Positions 25,101 to 55,709 are shown, counted from the stretch's first letter. The stretch: 64,000 bases of DNA from Euleptes europaea (GCF_029931775.1 NC_079330.1:7147206-7211205), one strand, 5' to 3'. Numbers and translations are program-made. The notes: generated by a model not told the origin, from the letters alone.

Positions 25101-27370
25101 CAGGCCTATATGTGATTTACCTTTCGGGGCAGGGGAATTATTATCTGCTGCACAGACAGATTTATCGTACAAGTTAACCAGAGAAGAGAAAACAATGACT
25201 AAGTACTGACACTGGAAGGCACATGAGTTGGGGATTTAAGGGCTTAAATGGATGACAGCAGATTTGTGATGTGCAAATTACACTATATGTAGATCTTGCT
25301 GCTGAACCCAATGCTAAATCATCATTCAAATGGAGAGGAAATTGGAATTCTAAGCAGCACAATAGCAACCTTGACAAAGGAGGTGTTCATCTCTTAGTAC
25401 ACGGAAGCACAAAAGGCCATTGCTGAAAATACCAGAAGCAGCCCTGATATAATTGGGGTAGGGGAGCTGGCAGGAGAGGAAATAAATTAAGCCTTCTGCT
25501 GTTACTCAGAATCACCGGGGGGGGGCAACTTACATTTTTTATGCGCTTTATGTCTGCTTTCTCCTCTTGTTCCTTTCGGCGTTTCTTCTCCTGGAGAATT
25601 TCATCTAACGTTTTCACTTTCCAAGATTCCTTTTCATCACCCATTTGCGTCATACAAGGCACTGGAAGGGAACGCAAACCACCCAATGAGGCTGCTATCA
25701 GATCATCCTGAGTCTCCTCTCCTTCCACAGGGGCCAGTGGTCCACCAGATGACTCTGGTCTGCCTTCTGCCCCATCCCTGGACACCGCTTTCATTTCGGC
25801 TCCCAATATAATCATTCATTTCGTTCGTTCCATTTGTCCGCTGCCTTTTCTCCCCAAAGGTTGCTTATGCCCTCTCATAGTGGGACCAAAGCACAATAGC
25901 CTCAGTTTAGTCATTTTAGTCACCCCTCCATTTTCGCTGGTTAGGTTACCCTTTTACAGCGCAACAGTATCCTGCTGACCGCCGGACAGAGGGCCAGAGT
26001 GGTGATTAAGAGCAGTGGACTCTAATCTGGAGAACCGGGTTTGATTCCCTACTCCTACACATGAGGTTTGATTCCCTACTCCTACACATAATTTATAAAG
26101 AGCCCCGTGGCGCAGAGTGGCAAGCTGCAGTACTGCAGTCCAAGCTCTGCTCACAACCTGAGTTCGATCCCAACGGAAGTTGGTTTCAGGTAGCCGGCTG
26201 GAGGTTGACTCAGCCTTCCATCCTTCCGAGGTCGGTAAAATGAGTGCCCAGCTTGCTGGGGGTAAAGGGAAGACGACTGGGGAAGGCACTGGCAAACCAC
26301 CCCATAAACAAAGTCTGCCTAGCAAACGTCGGGATGTGACGTCACCCCATGGGTCAGGAATGACCCGGTGCTTGCACAGAGGACCTTTACCTTTTTACAC
26401 ATAATCTGAAGAACCAGATTTGATTCCCTACTCCTATACATCAAACCAGTAGTAGAAAAGGGCAAGAGTCCAGTAGCACCTTAAAGACTAACAAAAATAT
26501 TTTCTGGTAGGGTATGAGCTTTCAGAAAACATTTTCAGCTTTCAGCTACCAGAAAATATTTTTGTTTGTCTGCAGTAGTAGAAAAGGGCAAGAGTCCAGT
26601 AGCACCTTAAAGACTGACTCACACGGCTACCCACTGTGAATTAACATCAAACCAGGTTTGATTCCCTGCTCCTAATCTGGTGAACCGGGTTGGTTCCCCC
26701 ACTCCTCCACCTGCAGCCAGCTGGGTGAGCTTGGGCTAGTCACAGGTCTCTTAGAGCTCTCTCAGCCCCACCTGTCTGTTGTGGGGAGGGGAAGGCGATT
26801 GTAAGCCGCTTTGATCCTTCCTTAAGCGGTGGAGAAAGCCGGCCTAGAAAAACCAACTCTGCTTCTTCCTCAGAACTGCGCAAACCCTCCTTCCAAATTA
26901 TGCCCCCCCCCCGCAATCTGTACAAGGGGCCTGACCGCTTCACTACGCCACAGGCCCGGGCCACTGCCTGCCTGCCTCCCCGCGAGGGGCCTCCACACAC
27001 CCCAACCACCCCCTTTCCCCTCGCCCCATGGATCCCCGGAGCGGCAGGGGGGAGGGAGGGGGACCCAGGCCGGCCGCCTCGACGCCCCCTCTCACCGTTC
27101 TCCTCGCCACTCGCGTCGCGGCCTCCACCACCCCAACGTTGGAAGTTGAACGTCCGGAAACCCGGCGCCCGTCTAACGCGTCACTTCCGCTGCACGTCGC
27201 GCGCCGTTCGACCCGACAGGGAAGGGAGGCGGGGGAGAGGTTCATGATAGCGCGGCGTTCACAGCGCGAGGCATCCCGACCAGACTGAAACATTAAAAGT
27301 AAAACCCGAGTGACGCGTCTTTTCTACGCTTCCGGTAGAAGGGGGAGGGGAAACGGAGAGCAGCCATTTT
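1144..27370 (-). CDS. CDK11B: CDK11 (PITSLRE) cyclin-dependent kinase, whole gene
   Basis: This gene encodes the p110 form of CDK11, a nuclear serine/threonine kinase that partners L-type cyclins and acts in transcription, pre-mRNA splicing and mitosis (family knowledge). Nineteen coding exons were placed on the minus strand, all with GT/AG boundaries and matching phases. They give 776 residues, against about 780-795 in human. The N-terminal half is Lys/Arg/Glu-rich (about 1-280), then a poly-Glu tract (about 285-320), then the kinase domain (about 421-700). Visible motifs are the glycine loop EEGTYGVV at about 426-433, catalytic Lys448, PITSLRE at 460-466, HRDLKTSN at 542-549, DFG at 561-563 and APE at 586-588. 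Met340 in MSEEEERE fits the internal start of the p58 isoform and would give 437 residues. The frame has no breaks. Introns are full of SINEs and LINEs. Human has two copies (CDK11A/B); one is seen here. Confidence 0.97.
1496..1588 (-). CDS. CDK11B: CDK11 coding exon 19 (stop codon exon)
   Basis: Encodes [20 protein letters not shown] and [10 protein letters not shown] followed by TAA at 1498-1496. This is the conserved CDK11 C-terminus. Confidence 0.95.
   Translation of the reverse strand, partial: GDDDLKDTGFHLTTTNQGASAAGPGFSLKF
1749..2345 (-). repeat. S2 SINE split by an S3 SINE and a D unit
   Basis: An S2 SINE tail (1749-1826) resumes at about 2239 (CTTCCCTTCCTCTCCCCACA) after a 410-base interruption. 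The insert holds an S3 SINE (about 1838-2046, minus orientation) and a D-type LINE tail (about 2050-2238, plus). This gives an age order: S2 older than the insertions. Confidence 0.75.
2346..3350. other. Last CDK11 intron, mostly unique sequence
   Basis: AT-rich intronic DNA without a recognisable gene. A short stretch near 2760-2830 (GCCGCCCTGAGACCC and following) resembles the end of a common reptile interspersed repeat. Confidence 0.4.
3352..3570 (-). repeat. S3 SINE (tRNA-Ala-like head)
   Basis: Full element from CACATGAAGCTGCCTTATAC to the head ending in CTGAGCCACGGCCCCTCC; minus orientation. Confidence 0.85.
3718..3907 (-). CDS. CDK11B: CDK11 coding exon 18
   Basis: Encodes [20 protein letters not shown] through [11 protein letters not shown], the end of the kinase domain and start of the C-tail. 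The donor is TTG before GTAGGC. Confidence 0.95.
3986..4278 (-). repeat. S1 Sauria-type SINE
   Basis: Reads AAAGGTAAAGGTGTGCAAGC, the reverse of the BovB-like tail, to a tRNA-like head ending in the reverse of GAGCCCC. Minus orientation. The ACCTTTA tail points to mobilisation by BovB LINEs (family knowledge). Confidence 0.85.
4279..4592 (-). repeat. S2 SINE abutting the S1 SINE
   Basis: Full S2 element, minus orientation, directly next to the S1 copy. The same S1-S2 order recurs at 61.7-62.1 kb. Confidence 0.85.
5090..5378 (-). repeat. S2 SINE
   Basis: GGAGTTGGTTTTTATATGCC to a head ending in ACCACTACACCATGATGG; minus orientation. Confidence 0.85.
5822..6045 (+). repeat. S2 SINE, truncated
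   Basis: Head CAGCATGGTGTCGTGGTTGA, ending near GTGTCTGTTGTGGGGAGG; plus orientation. Ends about 145 bases from CDK11 exon 17. Confidence 0.8.
6192..6340 (-). CDS. CDK11B: CDK11 coding exon 17
   Basis: Encodes [20 protein letters not shown] through SDQGFDLMN, kinase C-lobe. The last two bases join the next exon to make Lys. Confidence 0.96.
7374..7490 (-). CDS. CDK11B: CDK11 coding exon 16
   Basis: Encodes [20 protein letters not shown] through INKVFK, kinase C-lobe; 39 codons, phase 0 at both ends. Confidence 0.96.
8070..8177 (-). CDS. CDK11B: CDK11 coding exon 15 (activation segment)
   Basis: Encodes [20 protein letters not shown] through [11 protein letters not shown]: the DFG motif, activation segment with its Thr, and APE motif. 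One change from human is KPY for KAY. Confidence 0.96.
8348..8662 (-). repeat. S2 SINE
   Basis: Full element, minus orientation, starting GAAGAAGGAGAAGGAGTTGG about 170 bases from CDK11 exon 15. Confidence 0.85.
9080..9885 (+). mobile_element. LINE 3' fragment with C-terminal zinc-knuckle-like ORF
   Basis: An open frame at 9194-9682 holds [18 protein letters not shown], a Cys/His-type motif common at the C-terminus of non-LTR retrotransposon ORF2, followed by an AT-rich 3' end with ATT repeats (about 9860-9885). It is 5'-truncated and lies in a CDK11 intron, sense opposite to the gene. It may belong to the same LINE family as the fragments at 37.6 and 42.1 kb, which I cannot prove. Confidence 0.7.
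9949..10070 (-). CDS. CDK11B: CDK11 coding exon 14 (catalytic loop)
   Basis: Encodes [20 protein letters not shown], then the catalytic loop [12 protein letters not shown], ending AGILK. The intron downstream, toward exon 15, holds a LINE fragment ending about 65 bases from this exon's donor. Confidence 0.96.
10193..10298 (-). CDS. CDK11B: CDK11 coding exon 13
   Basis: Encodes [20 protein letters not shown] through KQPFLP, the kinase hinge and start of the C-lobe. Confidence 0.96.
10689..10985 (-). repeat. S2 SINE
   Basis: Full element, minus orientation, between CDK11 exons 13 and 12. Confidence 0.85.
11165..11286 (-). CDS. CDK11B: CDK11 coding exon 12 (PITSLRE helix)
   Basis: Encodes [17 protein letters not shown], then PITSLRE, the cyclin-binding helix that names the family, ending NIVTVR. 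It carries the catalytic Lys in ALKRLK. Confidence 0.96.
11839..11929 (-). CDS. CDK11B: CDK11 coding exon 11 (glycine loop)
   Basis: Encodes [20 protein letters not shown] and [10 protein letters not shown], the start of the kinase domain with the ATP-binding loop. The donor is ACAG before GTTGGT, less usual but supported by the phase with the next exon. Confidence 0.95.
12025..12350 (-). repeat. Two stacked S2 SINE pieces
   Basis: A first S2 tail piece (about 12029-12152) is followed at once by a second tail that starts again with AAGAAGAAGAGTTGGTTTTT. Both are minus orientation, so one copy landed in or beside the other. Confidence 0.75.
12543..12672 (-). repeat. S3 SINE, partial
   Basis: Tail half of an S3 element, ending in TACTTGCCTAGTCCCTT, followed directly by an S2 element in the other orientation. 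Confidence 0.75.
12672..12890 (+). repeat. S2 SINE
   Basis: Head GAGAGCCAGCGTGGTGTAGT to CCCCACCTACCTCACC; plus orientation, ending about 120 bases from CDK11 exon 10. Confidence 0.8.
13009..13178 (-). CDS. CDK11B: CDK11 coding exon 10
   Basis: Encodes [20 protein letters not shown], then [15 protein letters not shown], then [10 protein letters not shown] just before the kinase domain. Confidence 0.94.
13967..14032 (-). CDS. CDK11B: CDK11 coding exon 9 (p58 start Met)
   Basis: Encodes [20 protein letters not shown]. The Met (residue 340) aligns with the internal initiation Met of human p58, giving a predicted 437-residue product against 439 in human. Confidence 0.92.
14222..14860 (-). mobile_element. 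CR1 LINE 3' end
   Basis: The minus-strand frame 14859-14368 encodes the C-terminus of CR1 ORF2 ([48 protein letters not shown]). The plus strand starts with the reverse of the CR1 tail (AGAATCATAGAGTTGGAAGG). 5'-truncated, as usual for CR1. Confidence 0.9.
15867..16022 (-). CDS. CDK11B: CDK11 coding exon 8 (poly-Glu exon)
   Basis: Encodes ETGSGS, a long run of Glu broken by SSSEES, then [20 protein letters not shown] codons make the plus strand look like a TCC/TCT microsatellite. Length of this tract probably varies between individuals (inference from the near-tandem codons). Confidence 0.92.
16123..16218 (-). CDS. CDK11B: CDK11 coding exon 7
   Basis: Encodes [20 protein letters not shown] through SSAETSS, nearly identical to human. 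The acceptor ends in ACAG and the donor is CAG before GTAGGC. Confidence 0.93.
16450..17000 (-). mobile_element. CR1 LINE 3' end, a second subfamily
   Basis: Encodes CR1 ORF2 C-terminus ([38 protein letters not shown]). The sequence differs clearly from the 14.2, 20.6, 35.6 and 49.2 kb copies, so it is a different subfamily. It ends about 90 bases from CDK11 exon 6. Confidence 0.85.
17088..17204 (-). CDS. CDK11B: CDK11 coding exon 6
   Basis: Encodes [20 protein letters not shown] through EIRKP, close to human SAHHRTMREDYSDK. It holds the Arg/Ser-Pro-rich stretch before the acidic region. Confidence 0.93.
17285..17628 (+). mobile_element. D unit: CR1/L2-clade LINE 3' end
   Basis: The start encodes [11 protein letters not shown] and a following Leu-Glu-Gly/Phe-Lys segment typical of the last residues of CR1/L2 reverse transcriptase ORFs. 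A conserved non-coding 3' part follows, ending GGTCTGATCCAGCTGGGCTT. It starts about 80 bases upstream of CDK11 exon 6. Confidence 0.75.
18073..18209 (-). CDS. CDK11B: CDK11 coding exon 5
   Basis: Encodes [20 protein letters not shown] through REARRD. The acceptor is the TAG at 18211-18210; using the CAG about 20 bases further upstream would bring in an in-frame stop. The donor GATA before GTAAGT gives Ile at the junction where human has Val. Confidence 0.92.
18617..18865. repeat. Palindromic Penelope-like element ends, head to head
   Basis: Left arm 18655 to about 18750 and right arm about 18762 to 18858 are near-perfect reverse complements around a spacer of about 10 bases. The arm contains TCGCCAGCAGCTGTGGCAGG, which I recall from the ends of amniote Penelope-like retroelements whose ORF carries a GIY-YIG domain; that ORF is absent here. 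A single-arm copy lies at 60.4 kb. Confidence 0.65.
19372..19670 (+). repeat. S1 Sauria-type SINE
   Basis: Head GAGCCCCGTGGCGCAGAGTG, B box GAGTTCGATCCC, tail ACTACCTTTACCTTTTT. Complete, plus orientation. Confidence 0.9.
20525..21145 (+). mobile_element. CR1 LINE 3' end
   Basis: Encodes ORF2 C-terminus ([31 protein letters not shown]) and ends with the CR1 tail CTTTATGATTCTATGA. Plus orientation. Confidence 0.9.
21385..21755. repeat. MITE-like element with subterminal repeats
   Basis: Ends are imperfect inverted repeats (TGTTCAGATGTCATG near 21391 and GTGATGTCTGAATGG near 21738). The inside has many copies of a motif like ACCCTGGTTTGT in both orientations, a pattern typical of non-autonomous DNA transposons. 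Related fragments may lie near 7200-7300, 29252-29303 and 37330-37480. Confidence 0.5.
21857..21995 (-). CDS. CDK11B: CDK11 coding exon 4
   Basis: Encodes [18 protein letters not shown] through MAREHSRRE, part of the basic coiled region. The ending AG joins the first base of the next exon to make Arg, exactly as in human (ERDRLEQ). Confidence 0.93.
22050..23740. other. CDK11 intron between exons 4 and 3
   Basis: About 1.7 kb without a recognised repeat or extra exon. Short open frames on both strands show no family resemblance. Confidence 0.4.
23756..23880 (-). CDS. CDK11B: CDK11 coding exon 3
   Basis: Encodes [20 protein letters not shown] and a Lys/Arg-rich stretch ending RSHSAE. The donor is GAAG before GTGCTT, a weaker site. 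Human often has EGGKH across this junction; here the join gives EGKH. Confidence 0.92.
24557..24672 (-). CDS. CDK11B: CDK11 coding exon 2
   Basis: Encodes [19 protein letters not shown] and onward to EDSMED. The acceptor ends in TAG and the donor is CG before GTAAGA. The 116 bases leave two over, which join exon 3 to make Arg. Confidence 0.93.
24680..25500. other. CDK11 intron between exons 2 and 1
   Basis: About 850 bases of AT-rich unique intronic sequence with a G-run at 24690. No exon or repeat recognised. Confidence 0.4.
25534..25644 (-). CDS. CDK11B: CDK11 coding exon 1 (start codon exon)
   Basis: Encodes residues 1-37, beginning [16 protein letters not shown]. The start at 25644 matches the conserved vertebrate CDK11 N-terminus. 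The frame is open upstream, but the sequence before MGDEK has no family resemblance, and a pyrimidine-rich acceptor ending in CAG lies about 18 bases before the ATG (near 25662). The exon ends with AAAAAT before GTAAGT, phase 0. Confidence 0.93.
25990..26870 (+). repeat. Nested SINE cluster in CDK11 intron 1
   Basis: An S2 SINE (from about 26000, plus) is interrupted by a complete S1 Sauria SINE (about 26093-26395, plus). The 10-mer TACACATAAT occurs at 26083-26092 and again at 26396-26405, as a target duplication. An unnamed repeat (26449-26640) and the rest of an S2 SINE (26650-26870) follow. Confidence 0.8.
26449..26640. repeat. Unnamed repeat with AAGGGCAAGAGTCCAGTAGC
   Basis: Two copies of a motif around AAGGGCAAGAGTCCAGTAGC flank a short region of partly inverted sequence (CAGAAAATATTTTTGTTTG). 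Related units lie at 52320-52415 and 54893-54998. I cannot assign a family. Confidence 0.6.
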
Positions 27371-27500
27371 GGTCGTCGCGACGCTCTAGGACAGGTCGAA
27401 TTCTCTCTGTTTCAAAAGTCCTCCAGTGACGGGAACGGTTCCGTTTTAGGCCGGAAGGACTTCGAAAGGGGAGCCGCTCTAGCCGTCGGGTGACAGGGCA
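27096..27500 (-). promoter_or_regulatory. CDK11 CpG promoter and likely non-coding exon 1
   Basis: CpG-dense DNA upstream of the CDK11 start exon. On the minus strand it holds AAAATGGCTGC (27370-27360), a full YY1 initiator-type motif, and ACCGGAAG (27336-27329), an ETS site. A good splice donor (AACG before GTGAGA) lies at 27096, so exon 1 probably runs from about 27370 to 27096 and splices to about 25662. Exact transcription start is inferred. Confidence 0.6.
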
Positions 27501-27530
27501 AGCGAGTGGGCACGCATGCGCAGAGGAGGG

Positions 27531-27605
27531 TGGCCTGGTCGGCGGCTTGTAGTGGGGACTCCGAGGCCGTGAGTTCGAATCCCCACCAGGACAGTGACTG
27601 GCACC
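27531..27605 (+). other. tRNA-like remnant with B-box
   Basis: GAGTTCGAATCCCCACC fits a Pol III B-box and T-arm, and GTGGCCTGGTCGGCGG is a weak A-box. A clean cloverleaf is not evident, so this is more likely a decayed tRNA-derived SINE or pseudogene than a functional tRNA. Confidence 0.35.
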
Positions 27606-28106
27606 TGAGGACTTTTGGCTGGATTATTTTAGGACTATAATGCCAAACTTAATTCTTCAAATATGTAATTGCATTGGTTTCTCAAGTCATTGCATTCTTT
27701 AAAAAAACTTTTTTTTTAATTTCAATTTTTTTTAAAGTCACGATGTGTGTTTTTATTCCTCCCCCATATCAAGAATCCGTAGGCAACACTATTATAAAAT
27801 GGAAAATTATTTTCCTCTGCATTTTTTTTTACAGTGATGCAAAGACCCAAACGGTTCTGACAGCGATGCTGAATTCATTTCAACTGCCCACCCCCATCCA
27901 ACAAATTGCTCCCCCACCATTTGGGACAAACTCTTGATGTGACCCCTCATTTACATAGAGCCCAATGGAGTAAATGAAGACCAGAAGGTTGGGTTGAGCT
28001 TCACGGCTTTCTTTATTGGCCAAGGAAGAACGAAACCGGGTGATCACAGACTTGATGAGCTCTGCTATCTGGTCACACCGAGGGAGGGGCAATGCAACAG
28101 GTTATG

Positions 28107-28698
28107 TAGACAACTGACATTCCAAATAACATCCGATGCTGCTTGTCATTGCCACGTCATTAGCTTATACTGTAATGCCTGTAATCATTATTATCTGAAT
28201 GTGTGCTTTTGTGTTCAGTTTTCATAATTGCTCTTATGGAAATGCTAGGCCTAAAGTATAAGAGCAGGTTTGAAATACTATGCATTCATGTGCACACATA
28301 CATGAGGGCTTTGGGAAGGTGGCATCCAGGAGTCAGTAAATCAGGCTGTCGGTGTCTGGTACGGCCTTCCACCAAGACACGGCCCAGAATTACCTACGGC
28401 CTAAGGAACGTTCCCTGCCCCAGATCGTGTAACCAACTAAGTGCCTGACTCAACCCCCACTGATAGGCCTATGCTAATCCAAAGGTGTCCATTATTGGAT
28501 CTTTGTATGTCTATGCTCTGTATTGCGTGTATTGTACCACCCCTGACCAGAGGTTATAAATGCTGTGGCAATCCTTTGTTTGAGGGTGAAGACTGTCCAG
28601 CGCATTTGGGCAGTTTTATCCGGTATGTATATTGGGCCCAATAAACAACTGCTTTGAACTATCAACCTCCTACTGTGTTATATAATTCGGAATTAACA
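28107..28698 (+). mobile_element. Probable solo LTR of an endogenous retrovirus-like element
   Basis: A block of about 590 bases with LTR-like order: TATAAA at 28555-28560, AATAAA at 28640-28645, then a short U5-like end in AACA. The 5-mer TTATG sits on both sides (28102-28106 and 28699-28703). No internal viral genes are present, so this is a fossil. Intact flanking repeats suggest moderate age. Family uncertain. Confidence 0.55.
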
Positions 28699-28703
28699 TT
28701 ATG

Positions 28704-29540
28704 ACACAGGCATTTCAATACCCCGCCTGTGTGAGCATGGCTACATTTGAATACAGCGCTATTGTTCTCTAGCGAGTAGAAACTAAACCTAAAGGAAGAG
28801 GGGAGGGGTAGGTGGGAGTGTGTGTGTGTGTGTGTGCCTGCTAGCTTGAAGCTTCAGAGAGGGGGGGGGCGTTGAAGGCTATCAGAGTCTTTCGTTAGCA
28901 GACAATGGAACCTGTGAGCATGTTTGGTTGCTAGGCAAGAGGCACCAGAAGAGGGGCCATTGGGAAGCTGCTTCTGTAGGTATGCGTGTAGCCTGCGTGT
29001 CTGAACGTGGTTACTCAATCACATCACTCTCAGCCTAGCCTACCTCACAGGATTGTTGTGAAGGCCACATGGCAGAAGCAAGAAACATGACACCCTGAGC
29101 TTCTTAAAGGAAGTGTGGAAAGTGCCCTAAATAATAAAATATAGTGTGTCCCGAGTCCATTAATACACTATATTTTAACTTGCTTATTTACACTCTCTTT
29201 TTTTAAAGCCGGTTTTCCTAAGCTGTATCTGTAAGTTGCATACAATTCCATCCTAACTATGGTTTGACAGACCTAACTGGTCAAACCATAGTTTGACAGA
29301 CCATTCATGCTTGTTTTTTTATGTATGTGGTCATTTTAATTGTTGTAATTCTGCTTTTAGCATTATCGGAGGTCTCTCGGCACCTCTGGTGTAAGCCAGT
29401 GGCTAAAGAGAATGAGTTGCAAATCCAGGAGGTTGCTGAGTCACACCACACCACAGGCAGCAGAAACAAAAATTGCAAGATGTGCAGTTTTCTGACATAA
29501 AGGCAAAGCTGAGTATCCAAATAACCACCTAGAGAACCGC
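28704..29540. other. Intergenic DNA between SLC35E2 end and the solo LTR
   Basis: A GT run (28819-28836), a G run (28861-28869), and an inverted motif CTAACTATGGTTTGAC / GTCAAACCATAG around 29252-29293 are visible. No gene seen. Confidence 0.45.
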
Positions 29541-29561
29541 CTGTATACACATTCAGCCTGG

Positions 29562-53200
<23,639 letters not shown>

Positions 53201-53224
53201 CCGCTGGGAGGACCCTGCCTGACT

Positions 53225-54800
53225 ACAGGTGAAGCTGTCTTCTACCGAACCAGACCCTCGGTCCATCAAAGTCAGTACCGTCTACTCTGACCGGCAGCGG
53301 CTCCCCAGGGTCTCAGGCGGGGGTCTTTCACATCACCCACTGGCCTGGTCCCTTTAACTGGAGATGTCGGGGATTGAACGTGGGACCTTCTGCATGCCAA
53401 GTAGAGGCTCTGCCACTGAGCCACAGCCCCTCCCTATGGCTCTCCAGGGTCTCCAGCTGGAATTGAACGTGGGATCTTCTGCATGCCAAGCAGAGGCTCT
53501 ACCACTGAGCCACAGCCCCTCTCCATGTCTTTCACATTACCTACTTGCCTAGTCCCTTTAACTGGCGATGCCGGGGATTGAACGTGGGACCTTCTGCACG
53601 CCAAGCAGAGGCTCTATCACTGAGCCACAGCCCCTCCCCATGGCTCTCAGGCAGAGGTCTTTCACATCACCCACTGGCCTGGTCCCTTTAACTGGAGATG
53701 TCGGGGATTGAACGTGGGACCTTCTGCATGCCAAGCAGAGGCTCTACCACTGAGCCACAGCCCTTCCCTATGGCTCTCCAGGGTCTCCGGCTGAGGTCTA
53801 TTCACATCACCTGCTTGCCTAGTCCCTTGAACTGGAGATGCCAGGGACTGAACCTGGGACCTTCAGCATGCCAAGCAGAGGCTCTACCACTGAGCCACAG
53901 CCCCTCTCCATGTCTTTCACATTACCTACTTGCCTAGTCCCTTTAACTGGCGATGCCGGGGATTGAACGTGGGACCTTCTGCACGCCAAGCAGAGGCTCT
54001 ATCACTGAGCCACAGCCCCTCCCCATGGCTCTCAGGCAGAGGTCTTTCACATCCCCTACTTGCCTGGTCCCTTTAACTACTACCTACTACATGCTCTACT
54101 GCTGGGCCACATCCCCTCCCGTAAAGGGAATATCAGAAAGTTGAGCACATGAAGCTGCCTTATACTGAATAAGACCATCAAACTCAGTATTTACTCTGAC
54201 TGGCAGCGCCTCTCCAGGGTCTCAGGCAGAGGTCTTTCACATCACCTACCTGCCTGGTCCCTTTAATTGGAGAGCCCGGGGATTGAACCTGGGACCTTCT
54301 GCATGCTAAGCCACGGCCCCTCCCCAGGAAGTCCCAACATGAGATGGGTTGACTCTATAAAGGAACACATGAAGCTGCCTCAAACTGAATCAGACCCTTA
54401 GTCTGTCATAGTCAGTATTGTCTACACAGACTGGCAGTGGCTCTCCAGGGTCTCAGGCAGGGGACTTTCACATCACCTACTTGCCTGCTCCCTTTAACTG
54501 GAGATGCCGGGGATTGAACCTGGGCCTTCTGCCTGCCAAGCAGGTGCTCTACCACTGAGCCACAGCCCCTCCCCAATTATAGAGAATATGAACACATGAA
54601 GCTCCCTTATACTGAATCCGACCCTTGGTCCATCAAAGTCAGTATCGTCTAAGACCGGCAGCAGCTCTGCAGGGTCTTAGGCTGAGGTCTTTCACATCAC
54701 CTTCTTGTCTAGTCCCTTTAACTGGAGATGCTGGGGATTGAACCTGAGACCTTCTGCATGCCAAGCAGATGCTCTGCCATTGAGCCACAGCGGCACAGAG
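53225..54800 (-). repeat. Tandem array of S3 SINE heads
   Basis: Nine B-box/T-arm segments of the form GGGGATTGAACCTGGGACCT occur at about 53372, 53462, 53575, 53705, 53850, 53961, 54278, 54512 and 54739, all in minus orientation. Between 53440 and 54050 a unit of about 390 bases recurs (CCCTCTCCATGTCTTTCACA at about 53517 and 53910), so part of the array arose by tandem duplication, not by separate insertions. The right-hand three copies look like separate full SINEs. Confidence 0.85.
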
Positions 54801-54879
54801 ACGTGCTCGAATGCTTTTTCACCCCATGGTCTGGTCCAGTTAACTAGCAGAACTCCCCGCTACCTGATGGCATAATGGT

Positions 54880-55000
54880 CACAAAATTTCTGGAAGGGTA
54901 TGAGCTTTCTGAAGAAGTGAGCTGCGACTCACGAAAGCTCATACCCAGCCAGAAATTTAGTTAGTCATTAAGGCGCTACTGGACTCTTGCACTTTTTTTT
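54880..55000. repeat. Unnamed repeat (GGCGCTACTGGACTCTTGC)
   Basis: GAAGAAGTGAGCTGCGACTC and GCTACTGGACTCTTGC, related to 26449-26640 and 52320-52415. Confidence 0.65.
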
Positions 55001-55496
55001 ATTGATTTGATATGAATTTATATTGATTTGATATGAATTATTGCAATATCTTACAGCATCAATATCTATTACAGCACCAATACTATTGATATGAACGACT
55101 GCAATCGGTAAGAATGGTTGCAATTGTGGCAGGAGGGGAACCGTGAGCCACTCTTCCCTGCCTGGACTTCCCAAATGCGAAGGAAGAGAGCGCAATCCTT
55201 GCACAGAAAGGCAGCCCTGCCCGGAAGTGACGTCAAACGCCACCCGCCTAAAGAAAGGAGAAAACGACGGACCATAAAGTCAGAAGGCTACAGCGGCGCC
55301 CACGCCCTACACTTCCGGTAAACGTTTGACAGCAACGTCGAAAACGCCGTTTCCGTTTTATACCGGAAGTGACGATTAGGACGCTGAGGCTTTTTTTCCT
55401 ATGGTTATGAGCGCGCAGCTGCGCAGAAGCTGGACGGAGGGATTTTTTCATGATAGAGATGCGGTCGCCTAGAGCGCCCACAGGGAAGACACAAAA

Positions 55497-55529
55497 ATGG
55501 CGGCTTTCTCAAGCCGTGCGGGGACTTAA
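55497..55529 (+). other. Possible uORF upstream of the membrane-protein gene
   Basis: ATG inside the YY1 motif opens ten codons (MAAFSSRAGT) ending in TAA, about 160 bases before the main start. It would lie in the 5' UTR if transcription begins at the YY1 site. Confidence 0.4.
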
Positions 55530-55689
55530 TGCATTACGGTCATCCTTGACCGAGCAAAGGATTCGCCGCTCTGATCCTGTTTGAAGTCTGTGGTCAGCAC
55601 ACACACACCCGGAAGTGGACGTCCCCGCCGGATGTGGAGCCGGCGCCCGCTCCCCTACCTTCTGGGCCATGTAACCGCCTCCCGTCACC

Positions 55690-55709
55690 ATGGAGCCGCC
55701 TGACACTAG
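55690..55709 (+). CDS. Membrane-protein coding exon 1
   Basis: Encodes MEPPDT plus two bases (AG) that join exon 2 to make Arg. The donor is AG before GTAGCT. The phase match with exon 2, across a 1.3-kb intron, and the strong start context support this assignment. Confidence 0.7.

Noticed and set aside
25387-25815. N-terminal extension of CDK11 upstream of MGDEK
   Set aside because: The extension has no resemblance to CDK11, and a splice acceptor separates it from the start codon.
53364-54144. Three repeated frames beginning MSGIERGTF or MPGIERGTF
   Set aside because: They are translations of the S3 SINE array, not a repeat protein.
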